Source: Golubevia sp. BC0850 (Eukaryota > Basidiomycota > Exobasidiomycetes > Golubeviales > Golubeviaceae). From it: a stretch of DNA of 64,000 nucleotides. The stretch spans positions 186,001 to 250,000 of the forward strand of contig JAAVVG010000003.1 of NCBI GenBank assembly GCA_012976225.1, in the 5' to 3' direction. The notes under the pieces are model-generated. The model ran no database searches. It was not told the DNA's origin and was given only the letters and a program-made list of their open reading frames with translations. How positions within the stretch are numbered: position 1 is the first letter of the stretch; each line of letters begins with the position of its first letter. Positions 31,267 to 43,145 of the stretch are shown here, piece after piece. A program made the translations under genes and the position numbers.

Positions 31267-34200
31267 ATGGGACAGCTCCTCTCCTCCATCCTTTCCAACG
31301 TTGATAGGCAGTGGCTCTCAGACGCAACTGGAACTGCTTCTTTTGTAGTTTGGCTCTTCGCTCAGAGCCCTCAGCTGTACGAGAACTATAGTAGATCTAG
31401 TGTGGAAGGTCTTAGTCTCGTCTTTTTGGTTCAATGGGCTGGTGGGGATTTGACAAATTTGTGAGTAGATAGAGATGCTTGGGTGGAAGTCCATCGCTGC
31501 TGGACGCGAGAGGGAGGGGAAGAGGAACGCAAGAGGATCGAATGGGAGATATTAAAATGAGAACAAGAACGCAAGAGAACAGGCTTGAGGTTGCGATAAG
31601 AGAGAGGTTTTCATAGAGTTGGGTCAGGGTCGATCGGAGCTTGAGAAGAGGAGCACACTTCCTTGTTCTTCAAGTATGGACGATACAGATCATCTGAGCT
31701 CTTTTAGATGTCGTTGGTGTAAGGAAAGAGAAGAGACGAAAGAGTGTTGAGAGATAGGGAGTGGTTGGAGCTTTCGAAGTCTTCCCACCTCCCCTTGGCT
31801 GAGACTATTGGCTCCATCAGCTGCTGGAACAGAAGCCGATCCGGTGAAACTGGAACACGTCTAGAAGACCGATGAAAGGCTCAGCAGGCAGACGCAGAGT
31901 GACAAAGATCTCTGACCTTTCTCATCCTTCTCAAATCTCTCATCTTCACTTCTTCGCCTCTCAGAATGGGTTGTCTTTTGACACATCAATTGCCTTTCCA
32001 GATAGCAGTTGCCACTTATTTCTGCATGGTAGACTGCTGTATCGCAATGCAATACTATTATTACTGGAGAAGAGACAGATTGTTAGAGATAAAAGCTGCA
32101 AAGAGAAGATCGAAAGTTCATGCTCGCCGATTCGAACAACCGTCAGCGCTAGAAAACTCAGGCCTTTTAGATAGAGTAGGAGGTGAAAGAAGTGGGAGAG
32201 ATTCAAGTCGATCGTCCTCAAAACCGACTAGGCAACGAACGAATTCCAACTGGAGTTATCATAGTTGGAGAGCTGGATCTTTGAATAGAGGAGTCGGAAT
32301 GAGTTCTAGAGAACAATCCCAGGACGAAGGTGAGGATTTAGACGAGTCGGATTTAGAACTTGGCAAAGGAAAGTGGAAAGGAGATTATTTCAACTATCAA
32401 TCAACTTCTCCCCCAAGAAGGAGAGTTCCGGTTTATGCTAATGAATTGGTTGGAACTACGAGCTACAGGGCTTTGAGTCAAGCTGCAATTTCAGTGGCCG
32501 AATTGGCCGAAGAAGCTGCTAGGAGATCATTGGAAAACTCTAGAATTTATGAGGACAGAGAAAGCAGGAGTAGGCCTGGTTCGACTAGATCTTTATCTAT
32601 CGACTGGAAGAAGGAAAATAGAAGGCTAAGAAGTGAGGCTAAGGGAAACAAGAGCTCTAAATCTAAATCCAAGTCTAAATCTAGTAAGATTGATGATGAA
32701 GAATGGAAGAGCACTCATCCTCATACTGATTTGAGTCCTACTAGAGAGAACAGAGCTGAAGGTTCAGCATTTAGAAATGGAAGTCGAGGCAAGGGTGAAA
32801 TTCCTCATAACATGATCGACAGTCTAGTCAGTTTGAAGAGTTCTGATAGTAGAAGTAGTCAAGGTTATTCAAAATTCGATTTCGGGACCAAGAGAAGGAC
32901 TAGAAAGCAGAAGAAGGATCAAGACGCCGACAAAGATAGGAAAGGGAAACAGAAAGAACAGACTGGATTAGAGCAGAGTATCGAATCTTTGAGTAAAGAA
33001 AGCATCAAGAGCAACAGTACAGCTATTAGCAGTTCTAACTCGTCGATCTCAGAGAAAGAGGGAACTCTTAGGAGAGGTAGAGATATGGTCAGAACAGCTC
33101 AAGCAGTTGCCATGTCACCTCAAGACTACTTTGGAAACCATGATGAACATAGCCCTTGTCCTTCTGATTTCACTACTGTTCCTGGGACTCGTCAACAACA
33201 GCAGCAACAACATCAACATGCTCAGATCCGAAGTCACGATCAGAGTAGACCTACTACTACTTCTAGAACTCAATCCAAACGGAGTCTCTCTAAGAGACTT
33301 TTGCCTTTGAGTTTCCAATCTCCTACCAAGTCGCAGAGTCCAAGTGCTGCTCGAAGAGGGACCGGAATGGTACTTCTCGCCGCGTTTGGGTTCTTAATCA
33401 TTAGAAACAATACTTCAACGTCAGGATTGGAAGGAACAGAACGAAGGGATTTGGGCTTGGGAAAAGGTAGAGTCCTATTAGATTTCAAGACTGAGAGGTC
33501 TTCTCCGGAGGTACTTTTCAACTCCAACTCCAACGACTTTAGTATCAACCTCAATCACAGCTCAAATCCAAAGTCCTATCTCGATCATTCATCTTTCACT
33601 CTTCAAACAACCTTCAGACACCCCCTACTACTTTACCAAATCCCAATCTCCAGTTCGAATCTACTCTCATTAATTAAAGTCGAAAAAGGGGATGATGACG
33701 ACGATGGAGAAGGACCCGGTCGAACTGCTCCGCCGCCAGTCGACGCGTCTTGGGAAAGGATCATTGGTCGAAGTGAGTCATTGATACAACCAATTTCGTC
33801 TCTCTGCAGGTTACTGCTGACTGGCTACTGACCGGCTTTCGCAACTCCCCACCCCTCTTCCTTCCCTTTCCAAAGTCTCGGCATGGACATGCTGTCTCCT
33901 CTACATGACGTCTCGGATTCCTCAGATCTGGGAGAATATGAGAAGGAAGAGCATCGCAGGACTCAGTATTCTGTTATTCATCGCTGCTTTCACCGGAAAT
34001 CTACTCTACACGATTTCGATTCTAGCGAATCCCCTTTCGTCTGGTCCGACTTCCAAGAGTTATCTCTCAGAATCAGTGCCTTTTCTTCTTGGTAGTGGTG
34101 GGACTCTCGGATTCGATTTCATCATCATCTTCCAGTGGCTACTTTGGAGACACAAAATCGAAGGTGTCGGAGGGAAAGAGGAACCAAGTGTTTCAACCCC

Positions 34201-34480
34201 TAGCCATCATCATAGCAGATCCTCTTCAAAGCCAAGAGCCAGTAGGAAATCGTCCGAGAGGGGTTACGGAACTTTCGAAGGATGGAGAAGCAGGGAAGAT
34301 AGGGGACCACGTTCGGGCGACAGAGAAGCTATGAAGAAGACTTGGCCTTCGAAGACCAGAAGTAGAGGGACCATTTCTCCAGAATTCAAACAGCAGCCGG
34401 TCTTCAGGGAGACTAGACAAAGGGAAGAAAGTAGAGTTTCCTTTGACGGGTTGAAGAATGCTGCTGCGGTCGATTCGTGA
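31267..34480 (+). CDS. YPQ1: PQ-loop vacuolar basic amino acid transporter (Ypq1/PQLC2-like)
   Basis: Seven-helix PQ-loop carrier, expected to export cationic amino acids across the vacuolar membrane. Three exons: 31267..31460, 31965..33772, 33876..34480; 868 aa, phases consistent. PQ-loop 1 is in exon 1 (WLFAQSPQLYENYSRSSVEG). Helices 2-3 follow (IAVATYFCMVDCCIAMQYYY). PQ-loop 2 is in exon 3 (MTSRIPQIWENMRRKSIAGL, then LLFIAAFTGNLLYTISIL). Family members usually have 300-400 residues. Here a linker of over 500 residues, rich in Ser, Arg and Lys, lies between the two halves, with one hydrophobic run near its centre (MVLLAAFGFLIIR). The second intron ends in CCAAAG. The C-terminus is basic and polar. 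Convergent with VPS16. Confidence 0.88.
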
Positions 34481-34727
34481 TTTATTACTTCGTTTCATTT
34501 CGCTCTAGATCCCTTTTTTGTATTCGCACATCTTGTCTCATGTCTCATCCACTTATGCAACTCGCATCACATTTCTGTAAGCACGCAATGAAACGAATCG
34601 AACGAACATTCTGAGAGAATGTAGAGGAGGATGATGGTATTGAGAGCAGTGAGTGACTAGATACATTTGATGAATAGAGAAATCTGGGAGCCAAGGATGA
34701 AAGAACATGATGCTTGACTTTATAAGA

Positions 34728-37700
34728 TCAAAGGCCTTCCAAGAAGTTGACGATGTCATTCGCCACATTTTGCTGAGGAATCCGTTGACAAAGGGAACTT
34801 TTGATATGAAAACAAGACAGTTCAAGAGAGGAAGGGCAAAAGGCTGTCAATACAAGAGCAGATATAGCTATTTCTATTCTCCAAGTCTTCTGAGCTTACT
34901 CACCTCAACTTCGCCCTATCATTTCTGTCCTTCCCAGCCAAAGGGACGTATCTCATAGCTTCCTCAACATGATCTCCTCGGATGAGCTTCGAAACAAAAG
35001 GCTCGAATCCGATTGGGCTCTTCTTCGAATTTGCGAACGACCAAAGAGTCTCAAACTCTTTGTTCTCAATGAGTGTGATCATCTTGAGAGTCCAGAATCT
35101 TTTTTCTGGAATCTTGAACTCGTTTCTCAATTTTTCTACCTTCGTCTTGTGAGAGCTAGCAGTCTGTTCCATTGACAGACATTTCTTGAGGGTTGCATTT
35201 AGAGAAAGTCCCTCGAATTGGGCAACCCGTCCAGCAGCGACCTCTTCTCGATCTAAGGCTGTTTGGAATCCTATCAATCGGATCTGCTCGTCCGTCATCT
35301 GAAAGAAACAGTTGAAGAGAGGAGATGGTGTCAGCACTTCGTAGTCGTTCAACAGAAGGCTGCTGCGAGGTCTACTCACCTTAGATTCTAGAGCTCTCTC
35401 TCTATCCTCTGCAAACAGCTTCATCGCCTCTTTCAGCTTGAACACTTTCTCCTGCACGTCCTCCTCCATCTTGGCTTCATCCAAAATCAAGAGAGCAGTT
35501 TCAGTCCTTCTGTCGTCTTGATAGTAAAAGTCTTTCAGAAGTTCTCGGTCTTGTTCTAGAGCGTAGACTTCCAATAGATTTGCAGCTAAAGATAGATGGC
35601 TTGGATTGGAGGTTTGAGCGTCATGGAATTGAGAAGGATTGGCGCTGGAACTTGCATTGGAGGCGTTGAAATCTACCACAGGCGATTGAATAATTCGGAA
35701 GAAGTCTCCTCGTGAAAGCTGGGATTTCAATCGAAGAATGACGTGGTAGACTGTGGAATTCCAAGAAGCCAAGCGGGATCAGAAAGCGCCTGATTTGGAT
35801 CAGAGAAAGGTAAAGACTCACTCAAGTCTGTGTCTCCACTTTCGATCGCTTTGACCAAGGCGAGCTTGTCCTCGTGCATGTTCAACAGCAGGGGAACTTG
35901 ATCAACAGCTCTCGGCTCGTGATCCAGCAGCTGTAACGTTGAGAGAAACAAGGAAGCAAGGCCAACATCAGATCAATGGGAAGTCTCTACGTCAAAGAGT
36001 AGCAAGATGTCGAACATCTTTGAATTCCACTCACCTTGGTAGCCAGACGAATTCTTCCAGCTTTCCAAGCAACTCTAGCAATCTCAGAATAGCTAGCAGC
36101 AGGTTGCTTCTCAAATTTCTCTACGATAGCTCTGCAGATTTGATCCTCGGCTTCCACGTTCGAAGACGAAGTCCCATTCAATTCCAAGCTCGAGGTTTTC
36201 AGAGGTCTGAACCTAGCAATCTTGGCTCTAGCCCAATGTTTGAGAATAGGATCGGGCCTTATAGATAAGAATTCGGAAATTTTGAGCGCGAGTAGATGAT
36301 GATTCCTTGAAGAGAGACGAGAAATGAGGGGAGTTGGCGAAGTAGAGATATACCTGGAAAGAATTGGAAGAGGAGAGCTGCTGTCAGATCGGTAGATCGA
36401 TCGATCTTTTTCGAGACAAAACAGAAACTCACTGCTCATAGGAGATAGGTATTCCAATCTCATAATTCCTGCAAGCGTTCAAAACTCTAAGAGTTCGGCC
36501 CATCTCCACAAACCCCTTGACGTCATAATTCTCCAGAAAGCTTTTACCAAAATTGGCAGCTTTCAACAACTTCTTCTGCCAGCTCACATCGAATTCGAAT
36601 GCAGCTGCTGTGCAGCAGGTATCGACTGCGATGATCAGATCATCGTTCTTGGAAGAGGAGGAGGAAGATGAACGAATGGCTCGAATTCCGTCGTCAGCTT
36701 TTGGATTCTTCATGGCGAAATGTTGAGAAGCTTCGAAGAGAATGGCAGATGGATGAGTACTTCCAGGTAAGAAGACTGAAGTTGAAGATGATGGAACTTT
36801 GGTGATGAATTCATGTTTGTCAGAAGAGATGATCCTTAGTCCATCGAGCTCTGGAACTAGGTGAACCGGTGATTGGTATTGATATCTTGAAGGGAGAAAC
36901 GAGAAAGACAGAGAAGAAGATCAACACTGACTGCACAAAGTTGGAATTGAAATCGAATGCGGGCCTTGACTCACCTCAGAGAATCACCGAACGGACCAAC
37001 CATCAAAACCTCATTGATCCAAGCCAAAGCAACAGTATTATTCCCACACCATTCAATCTGTCGAATCCCAGTTCCTCCCAATCCTCCCCTATCTTCAAAG
37101 CCTGGTAGGAGGTTGTTCTTGCTCAAACTGCTCTCGAGATTTGGTTCTTGCTGATGACTTTGAAAGATAGAAGAATCATTGACGTCGAATTCTGATAGAC
37201 TTCGTTGGAAATCAGAAGAGACCACCCAAAGTTTCCGATCGAAGGTCAGGAGTGCGAGAAGCTTCCCATTGGGCGAAGGTTTGATTGAATAGAATGGTCC
37301 CCTTGACAATCTCATGTCAGTTAGACCTGAAAGAGAATCTAGAGTGCAGATAGTTCCACCACCTTCATTTGCAGCTGAAGAAGAAGTTGATGTTGAAGAA
37401 GAAGCATTTGAAGGGTTTATGTCGAGGTTCTGATTGGTGGTTGGGTTCTGGACGGGAGTAGATGAAGGAGAGATGAAGATTTCCAGTAATCCAGATGAAG
37501 AAGCTTGAGGGGAGACTATGTTCCAAGAAGAAGGTGGTTGAATAGAGCTTGATGCTAGATTTCCGGGATTAGAAGAAGAAGGGTTGTTGAAATCTGCCAA
37601 AGGTAGCAATTTAGGTTGAGGGAAAGAGGAAGAACTCTCATCTGGACTCCAATTCCCATCTGAAACTCCGCCTGAACCGCTCAAAGATTGATCGTCATTT

Positions 37701-38562
37701 GGAAATCTCCAATCAATGAATCTGCCGTTTGAAGTCAAAGCCACTAAACCTCCGTTCCAGATCTTTGAATCTATCACTCCAGTTTCGGTAGCTTCTTGAC
37801 CTAAGCTGTATGAAATGTAATAGGAATTGGCTGTAGCTTCTACTGGAATTGGATAGAATGCTTTTGATGATGAAGAGGGATTGGAGTTGTTGGAATCGGG
37901 ATCGAGAGAGGTGGATTGAGTTGAGGTTGAGGTTGAGGGTGAGATAGGGCAAGGTGATAAGAGAGTGTAGATTCGGACAAGACCTTCTTCTAGGACTAGA
38001 ACCAATTTCTCAGAAGAGGTGAAACCTAATCCTACTATTCGATTAGAAGGATCGAGCTAAATAAGAGAAGAAAGTAGAAGTAACGAGTTCACCATCAGCA
38101 TGATGAGCATCGTAGAACAAGCTCTTCTTCTCTCCTTTCGTTGTCCAAACCCCTTTCCCATTTCATGTTTCATCGAATTGCATGCGAACTTTACTTCTTG
38201 CCATCATCGGCCTTTCTGCCTTGCCAGTCCTAGGATCTGCTCCAACCCCAACCCCCCGACTAACTCACTGGAATGCTCTCCACCAATTGACCAGCCTGAG
38301 TGTAGATCTGAAGTTGAGGTTTGAGCCTACTGAGACTAGAACTCAGGTTCACCTTAGTGAAATTTGAGTTATTAGTCCTAAGTAAAGCGATGAAACCACC
38401 TGAATCTGCAGTGGCTAAAGAATAGTGATTCAAGAAATCAGATTGAATCCCCCAACTTAGGGAATAGATTTGTGACTTTCGATAGAAAACATCTTGAAGA
38501 GAAGACCATTCTAACGTAGGATGACTTTGCGATTGAGAGTAAGTTTGACTTTGAGTCGGCAT
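34728..38562 (-). CDS. VPS16: vacuolar sorting protein Vps16 (HOPS/CORVET core)
   Basis: Class C core subunit of the CORVET and HOPS tethering complexes; binds the SM protein Vps33. Eight exons in coding order: 38562..38269, 38056..36975, 36885..36433, 36353..36035, 35930..35822, 35750..35380, 35298..34904, 34797..34728; 1030 aa, all phases consistent. N-terminal beta-propeller: [53 protein letters not shown]. The C-terminal helical half has [78 protein letters not shown] and [14 protein letters not shown]. The propeller has low-complexity Ser/Asn loops that add length over yeast Vps16 (about 800 aa). The final 70-nt exon is reached through a CAAAAG acceptor and ends [12 protein letters not shown]. 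Another intron ends in TTCAAG. Confidence 0.94.
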
Positions 38563-39070
38563 CGAAGATTAGGATGGTGTGGGTGAGAGAGAGAGCCTTG
38601 AGTAGTTGACTTGGTGGAAGATCTAGAGATCTACAACTCAAACCCTGTTGAACGTTCAAATCTAATACTATGAAGTCAAAGCGCTTCTTCAGAATAGGAA
38701 AGAACACAATTCACACCAGAAAAGAGAGTGAGCAAGTTGTAAATTGGAAAAATCATCAGTATCCTATGCTGACGCGAAACTTAGAGAGAGGGGTAGATTA
38801 GGGTTGTACAGATGAAGATAAATCTAAGTAGATGATGATAGGCTTTAGACGAGGATGAGGATGAGGGCGAGTAGGTGAGGTATAAGAAGGAGGGAGAGGG
38901 ATCAAAGAACGAAAAAGCTTTCGGTTGCTGTGATTGAAGGGAAACGCATGTAGGAAGTAGGAAACCTTCAGACTAGAGAGAAAGAATGCGGAGAAAGAAA
39001 ACTGGAAATCGAAACTTGAAGACATGTGGAGATAGTTCTTTTTGTTTTGAAAGACTTGAAAGACTCTTGA
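38563..39070. other. intergenic
   Basis: Upstream of VPS16 and downstream of the hexose transporter, both on the minus strand. No credible coding frame or structure was seen. Confidence 0.5.
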
Positions 39071-42000
39071 CTACGAAGATCCACTGGCAGAGGATCCAGA
39101 ATTGCGATGAGCTGCCTTATCTTCAGCGACATCCTCCCTGAGAGCAGCAGCACCGGCCTTTTCGGAAAGGTTGGTTCTAGTCTTCTCGAGGTGTTCAGCA
39201 CCGAATCTCTTGATCAATTCGGCATCAAGTTCGTCTGAGGTGAGATGAGGCTTGTTGAGGGAGAGGTAACAAGCAGTAGTCATCATGTGCTTCTTGTTCC
39301 ACCATTCGCCTTCGTGAGATTCGGCGACTGAGGAAGGGGAGAAAGAGGAAGGAAGATAGGACAGGAGTTAGCATGTGGCAAAATGAGAGAGTGACGCTGT
39401 CCTCTAGCGATCAGTAGAACAGGGAGACACTCACAGATCAAATCAAGCTCCTCGAGACCTCTACGCTTGGTTTCTGGGAAGAAAGCCCAAATGACAGGGA
39501 TGAAGGCCATGTTGAGGACGGCGAAGATCTAGAGACAGTGGAAAGCGAAGGAAGAGTCAGTCAGGAGATTCGAAAAGATTGCTTTACTTCTACTCTGCTC
39601 TATCTTCGCGTACTACTCACGATGTAGGTCTGGTACCCGATGTTCTCGAAAGCTGGAGGAGTAATCATGACGATCAAGAAGTTGAACAGCCAGTTGGCGG
39701 AGGTGGCGATGGCGGAAGCTGGAGCTCTGATACGGATTGAAGTAATCTCAGGTGGGTACAACCAAGTCATACCGAGCCATCCAAAGGCGAACATAGTGTT
39801 GAAGAAGTAGAGGAAGACGGCGGCGACGTAACCGTAGGCTCCAGCGTTTCCTTCTCCTTGAGTTTCGGTTCTATAGTCGACGACAGAGATGACTCCGGCG
39901 AGGATAGCCATTGAAGCACCCATCATGAAGGCAGTTGACATCATTAGGTTTCTACGTCCCAGAGTGTCGATCATGAAGAGAGCTACGATGGAGGCGGCGA
40001 AGTACTCGGTTCCGTTTCCAGCAGCGAGGAGTCGAGCTAGGTTATCGTCTGGTTGAATGGACTTGAAGACAGTTGTGGCGTAGTAGGTAATCAAGTTGAT
40101 ACCAGAGAGCTGCTGGAAAGCCTGAGCGGTGAAGGCTGAGAAAAAAAGAAAAGGAAACTCATCAGTCAAATGTTGGAGAAACCGAACAAAGCAAAAGATC
40201 GACTTACCGATAGTAGTACGGTAGAAGTTCTGCTCTGGTCCATTAGTGAGTAGCTCTGAGTACTTGAACTGGTGAGACAAAGAAGTCATTCGAGGAACAG
40301 ATTCAGTTGGAAGTCTACTTTGAGGCTACAGCGAACGACAACACTCTACTCACGTCTCCCATAAGCTTGTCAGAAGCAACGATAGATTCCTCAAGTTGAC
40401 GAACGACAGTTTGGATAGCTGGATCGTCGACAGTGGTTCTGTCCAAGTTGGCAAGAATCTGTGCAGCCTTGTCGGATTCTCCCTTCTTGATTAACCAACG
40501 CGGGGATTCTGGGAGCATTAGGATTCCAATAAGAAGTAATCCAGCGAAAGCTCCTTGGAAAGCGATAGGGAATCTCCATTGGACTTCACTGTTCTTGATC
40601 TGGAAGAATCCGTAATCAGTCCAGTAAGCTGAAAGAGACGTGAGGGAAGTAGAGAGAATGATGAGGATGAGAACATGATTTGCAGAATTCGAATTCATTG
40701 TCTATGCAGACTCACCGATCATGATTCCACAACTGATAAGGGATCCTTCGATGAGTACGAGAAGACCTCTGTTGTGAGCCTTGGAGAGTTCTGATTGCCA
40801 CCTATGAAGAGGGGAGATAGAGATAGAGAGAGGAAGGTGGGAGTCAGTTGTGTGTGACGGAGAGACAGCACATGAGCAATCTAGGAGAGGAAGATACCCC
40901 AGCATGTTCAAGGGACATACTCACATAGGAATGGTAGAGGTGTTCATTCCATTCTATGAGAGGGAAATTAAGAAGAAAGAGGGAGGTTGTTAGTGATCAA
41001 TACATCAGAGGGAAGTCACAAAGTTTATCTGTACTCACACTATTACGTGGTAAGGAAGGGAAATAAGTCGAGAAAAAGTGAATGGAAAGGGAAGCTGTGA
41101 GTTGACAGAACGAGGGAAGCGTCGCTTTGAGGATCGAAACGTTTACTCACCCGATACCAGTGATAATACGTCCAGCGGTGAATTGTCCAAGAGAGAAAGC
41201 AGCAGTCATGATAACGGTTCCGACAATCATAGTCATGGCGCCGATAGCAATAGAAGTACGACCTGAAGAAGAGAGGAAGTGGCAGAGTCGAAGGTCAGAC
41301 GAGATGCTCGCTTCATGACAAACATTTCGGGTCTTTTTCACTCACGTCCAATAGTATCTCCTTTCCAAAGGACAATGAGAGATCCAAGGAGGGCACCAAT
41401 TTCGTAGATAGCAACAACGACTCCCTGAACAGGAGTGCTGAAACTTGGATCTTTGTGTCCGTCTGGTGTTTCTCCGATAGCTGGGAAAGACATTTGAAAT
41501 TGTTCTTCGGTCAAAAGACCGGACATAACTCCTTGATCATAACCGAAGAGAAGCTGGAGAGAGAGAGAGAGAGGAAGGGGTTGGGCGAAGATGAGCAGGG
41601 TGGAGGGGAGGATGGAATGGACAGGTGGGACATGATTCAAAAGACCCAGGTCCGTGAGATGTTAAGTTGGTAACAACAAGGTCTTGATCAGGAACCCTGA
41701 GCAGATACCTATAGATCGCTCAAGAAGGCCACACTCCTCTCGGCAAGCCTCGAATTCCTCCCCTGCACCTGATTCTTTCCCAAACGTCCATCTTTTCCTC
41801 AGCGAATAGATCTCAAGAATCTCTCCCCCGAGTTTGCATTCCAATTAGTACTCACGAAACCTATTAGAAGTTGAATAAAAGGGTGAGTGAAAAAGGTGAT
41901 GTTTGAAGAAGGGAGGTGATGAGTTAATTTTAAGTCGAAACTTCTCAAAGTAGAAGTAGCCCAACACAAGCTAGTAGAATATTTGGAAGTGAAGAGGAGT

Positions 42001-42220
42001 TGACCTCAAGGTGTTCGCGTGATAAGCTGCTGCTTGAATCACTTTCCCAAAAGCCACACCATCTGATGAGTGAGTGATTGGTGGAGGAGGAGGGTAGGGA
42101 GTAGGGGATGAAGACCAACACTTTTTCTTACTCACCAACACCAGAGACTAGAGCGATCATGGCAGTTAAGGCTCCACCCTTGAAGAGGTTCCCAGCAATG
42201 ACTGGTAGTTGTGCAACCAT
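39071..42220 (-). CDS. MFS hexose transporter with 5-nt and 1-nt exons
   Basis: Sugar:proton symporter or facilitator of the plasma membrane, 575 aa, twelve helices. Coding order: 42220..42136, 41860..41856 (5 nt), 41553..41346, 41262..41151, 41039 (1 nt), 40953..40925, 40801..40716, 40628..40354, 40268..40208, 40135..39621, 39528..39435, 39327..39071. The sum is 1728 nt, exactly 576 codons, with no internal stop. Signatures: GFLLFGYDQGVMSG, DTIGRRTS, AGRIITGIGNGMNTSTIPMW, PESPRWLIKKG, QQLSGINLITYY, DTLGRRNL, GWLGMTWLYPPEI and PETKRRGLEEL. Without the 5-nt exon (GTTTC) the frame is lost before FGYDQG. Without the single T, TGIG|NGMN reads into a stop within four codons. The C-terminal tail is about 85 residues and charged. 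The substrate is probably glucose or another hexose, from family likeness only. Confidence 0.9.
41039..41039 (-). other. single-nucleotide exon of the hexose transporter
   Basis: On the minus strand the sequence reads ...cgtaatag|T|gtgagtac. The flanking introns are 111 nt (41150..41040) and 83 nt (41038..40956), both GTGAGT...TAG. The T completes the third base of Gly in TGIGNGMN. Confidence 0.7.
41856..41860 (-). other. 5-nt microexon of the hexose transporter
   Basis: On the minus strand the sequence reads ...aatag|GTTTC|gtgagt. It lies between a 275-nt and a 302-nt intron, and supplies the end of one Gly codon and the Phe codon of VGFLLFGYDQG. Confidence 0.78.
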
Positions 42221-43145
42221 GTTTGAATTTGTTGCTAAGGTTTTGAAGTCGAATTTGGTTACCAGTGAGAAGAGATGGTTGTAATGAATGTGAAGGAGGT
42301 AGAGACTATGAGAATAGAAGAAGAGAAGAGACCTATCCTTTGGGTTCAAGTAGGAATAGCTCTGTTGGTTTCTAAAGATGGTTGGTAGGGAAAGAATGAG
42401 GAAAGAAAGAGTGGAACGGATTTTCTTCAACCTGGAAAAGGGGGTTTCCCTTCCCTCCCTTCCCATTCCTTCCACCGATCTGCCATTCCACCCTAGTTTA
42501 CCAAAGTTTGATTAACACCCAACCCCCTGTTTCCGTCCCCCACGTCATTCCCTCAAATTCAACAAATTTTCAACTCCAAAAACGGAAGATTTATTCCCAA
42601 AATATGACAAATTCGAGAAGGACGAACCCTTTTCGTCATTTTCAACCAACCGTAGGTTCGAAATCGACCGCGGAAATTAGTGGCGGCAGGGAGGTGGTGG
42701 CGCGGCTTGGGTGATGAACCATCAACTCCACCTCGAAGTTCCTACCCATATCTCCTCTTTTCTCATCATCTCCGCCTTTGTTCTCAATTTCAAAACAGTT
42801 CCTGACCAATTTCCCCGCCCTGGGTGAGATGTGAGATCGAGAGGGACAGGAGGTGAGAAGTGGGATGGTTTCCAGAGAACCTCTCCCTTGTTCGTTGAAT
42901 ACGAGTACGCTCCTCTCCTGCTTCTAGCAGATTCCTAGGTCTAGTTCTACAATCACTCTTCTGCAGAATTCAGATGAGGAGAGAAAGTGCTTCGAGGTTA
43001 GGCGTCTTGTCATTTCTGGCGCGCTGCAAACAGACAGGGACTTCGAGCTTCAATTCCGAGAATGGTGTTCAATTATAGACCCCTATCTTTACACAAGTTG
43101 ACTAGATGCAAGTAGAGAGCAGTATCAAGAGGAGTTGCGAACCGA
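42221..43145. other. intergenic, hexose transporter upstream region
   Basis: 925 bp between the transporter start and the 3' end of the P450 on the same strand. Relatively rich in short homopolymers. No gene, repeat or palindrome of note was seen. Transporter regulation would be expected to sit here. Confidence 0.5.

Noticed and set aside
40956-41150. A single 195-nt intron in the hexose transporter instead of two introns around a 1-nt exon.
   Set aside because: It breaks the frame at once (ATC GGA ATG GAA TGA) and loses the conserved TGIGNGMN motif. No other canonical acceptor in the interval restores it.
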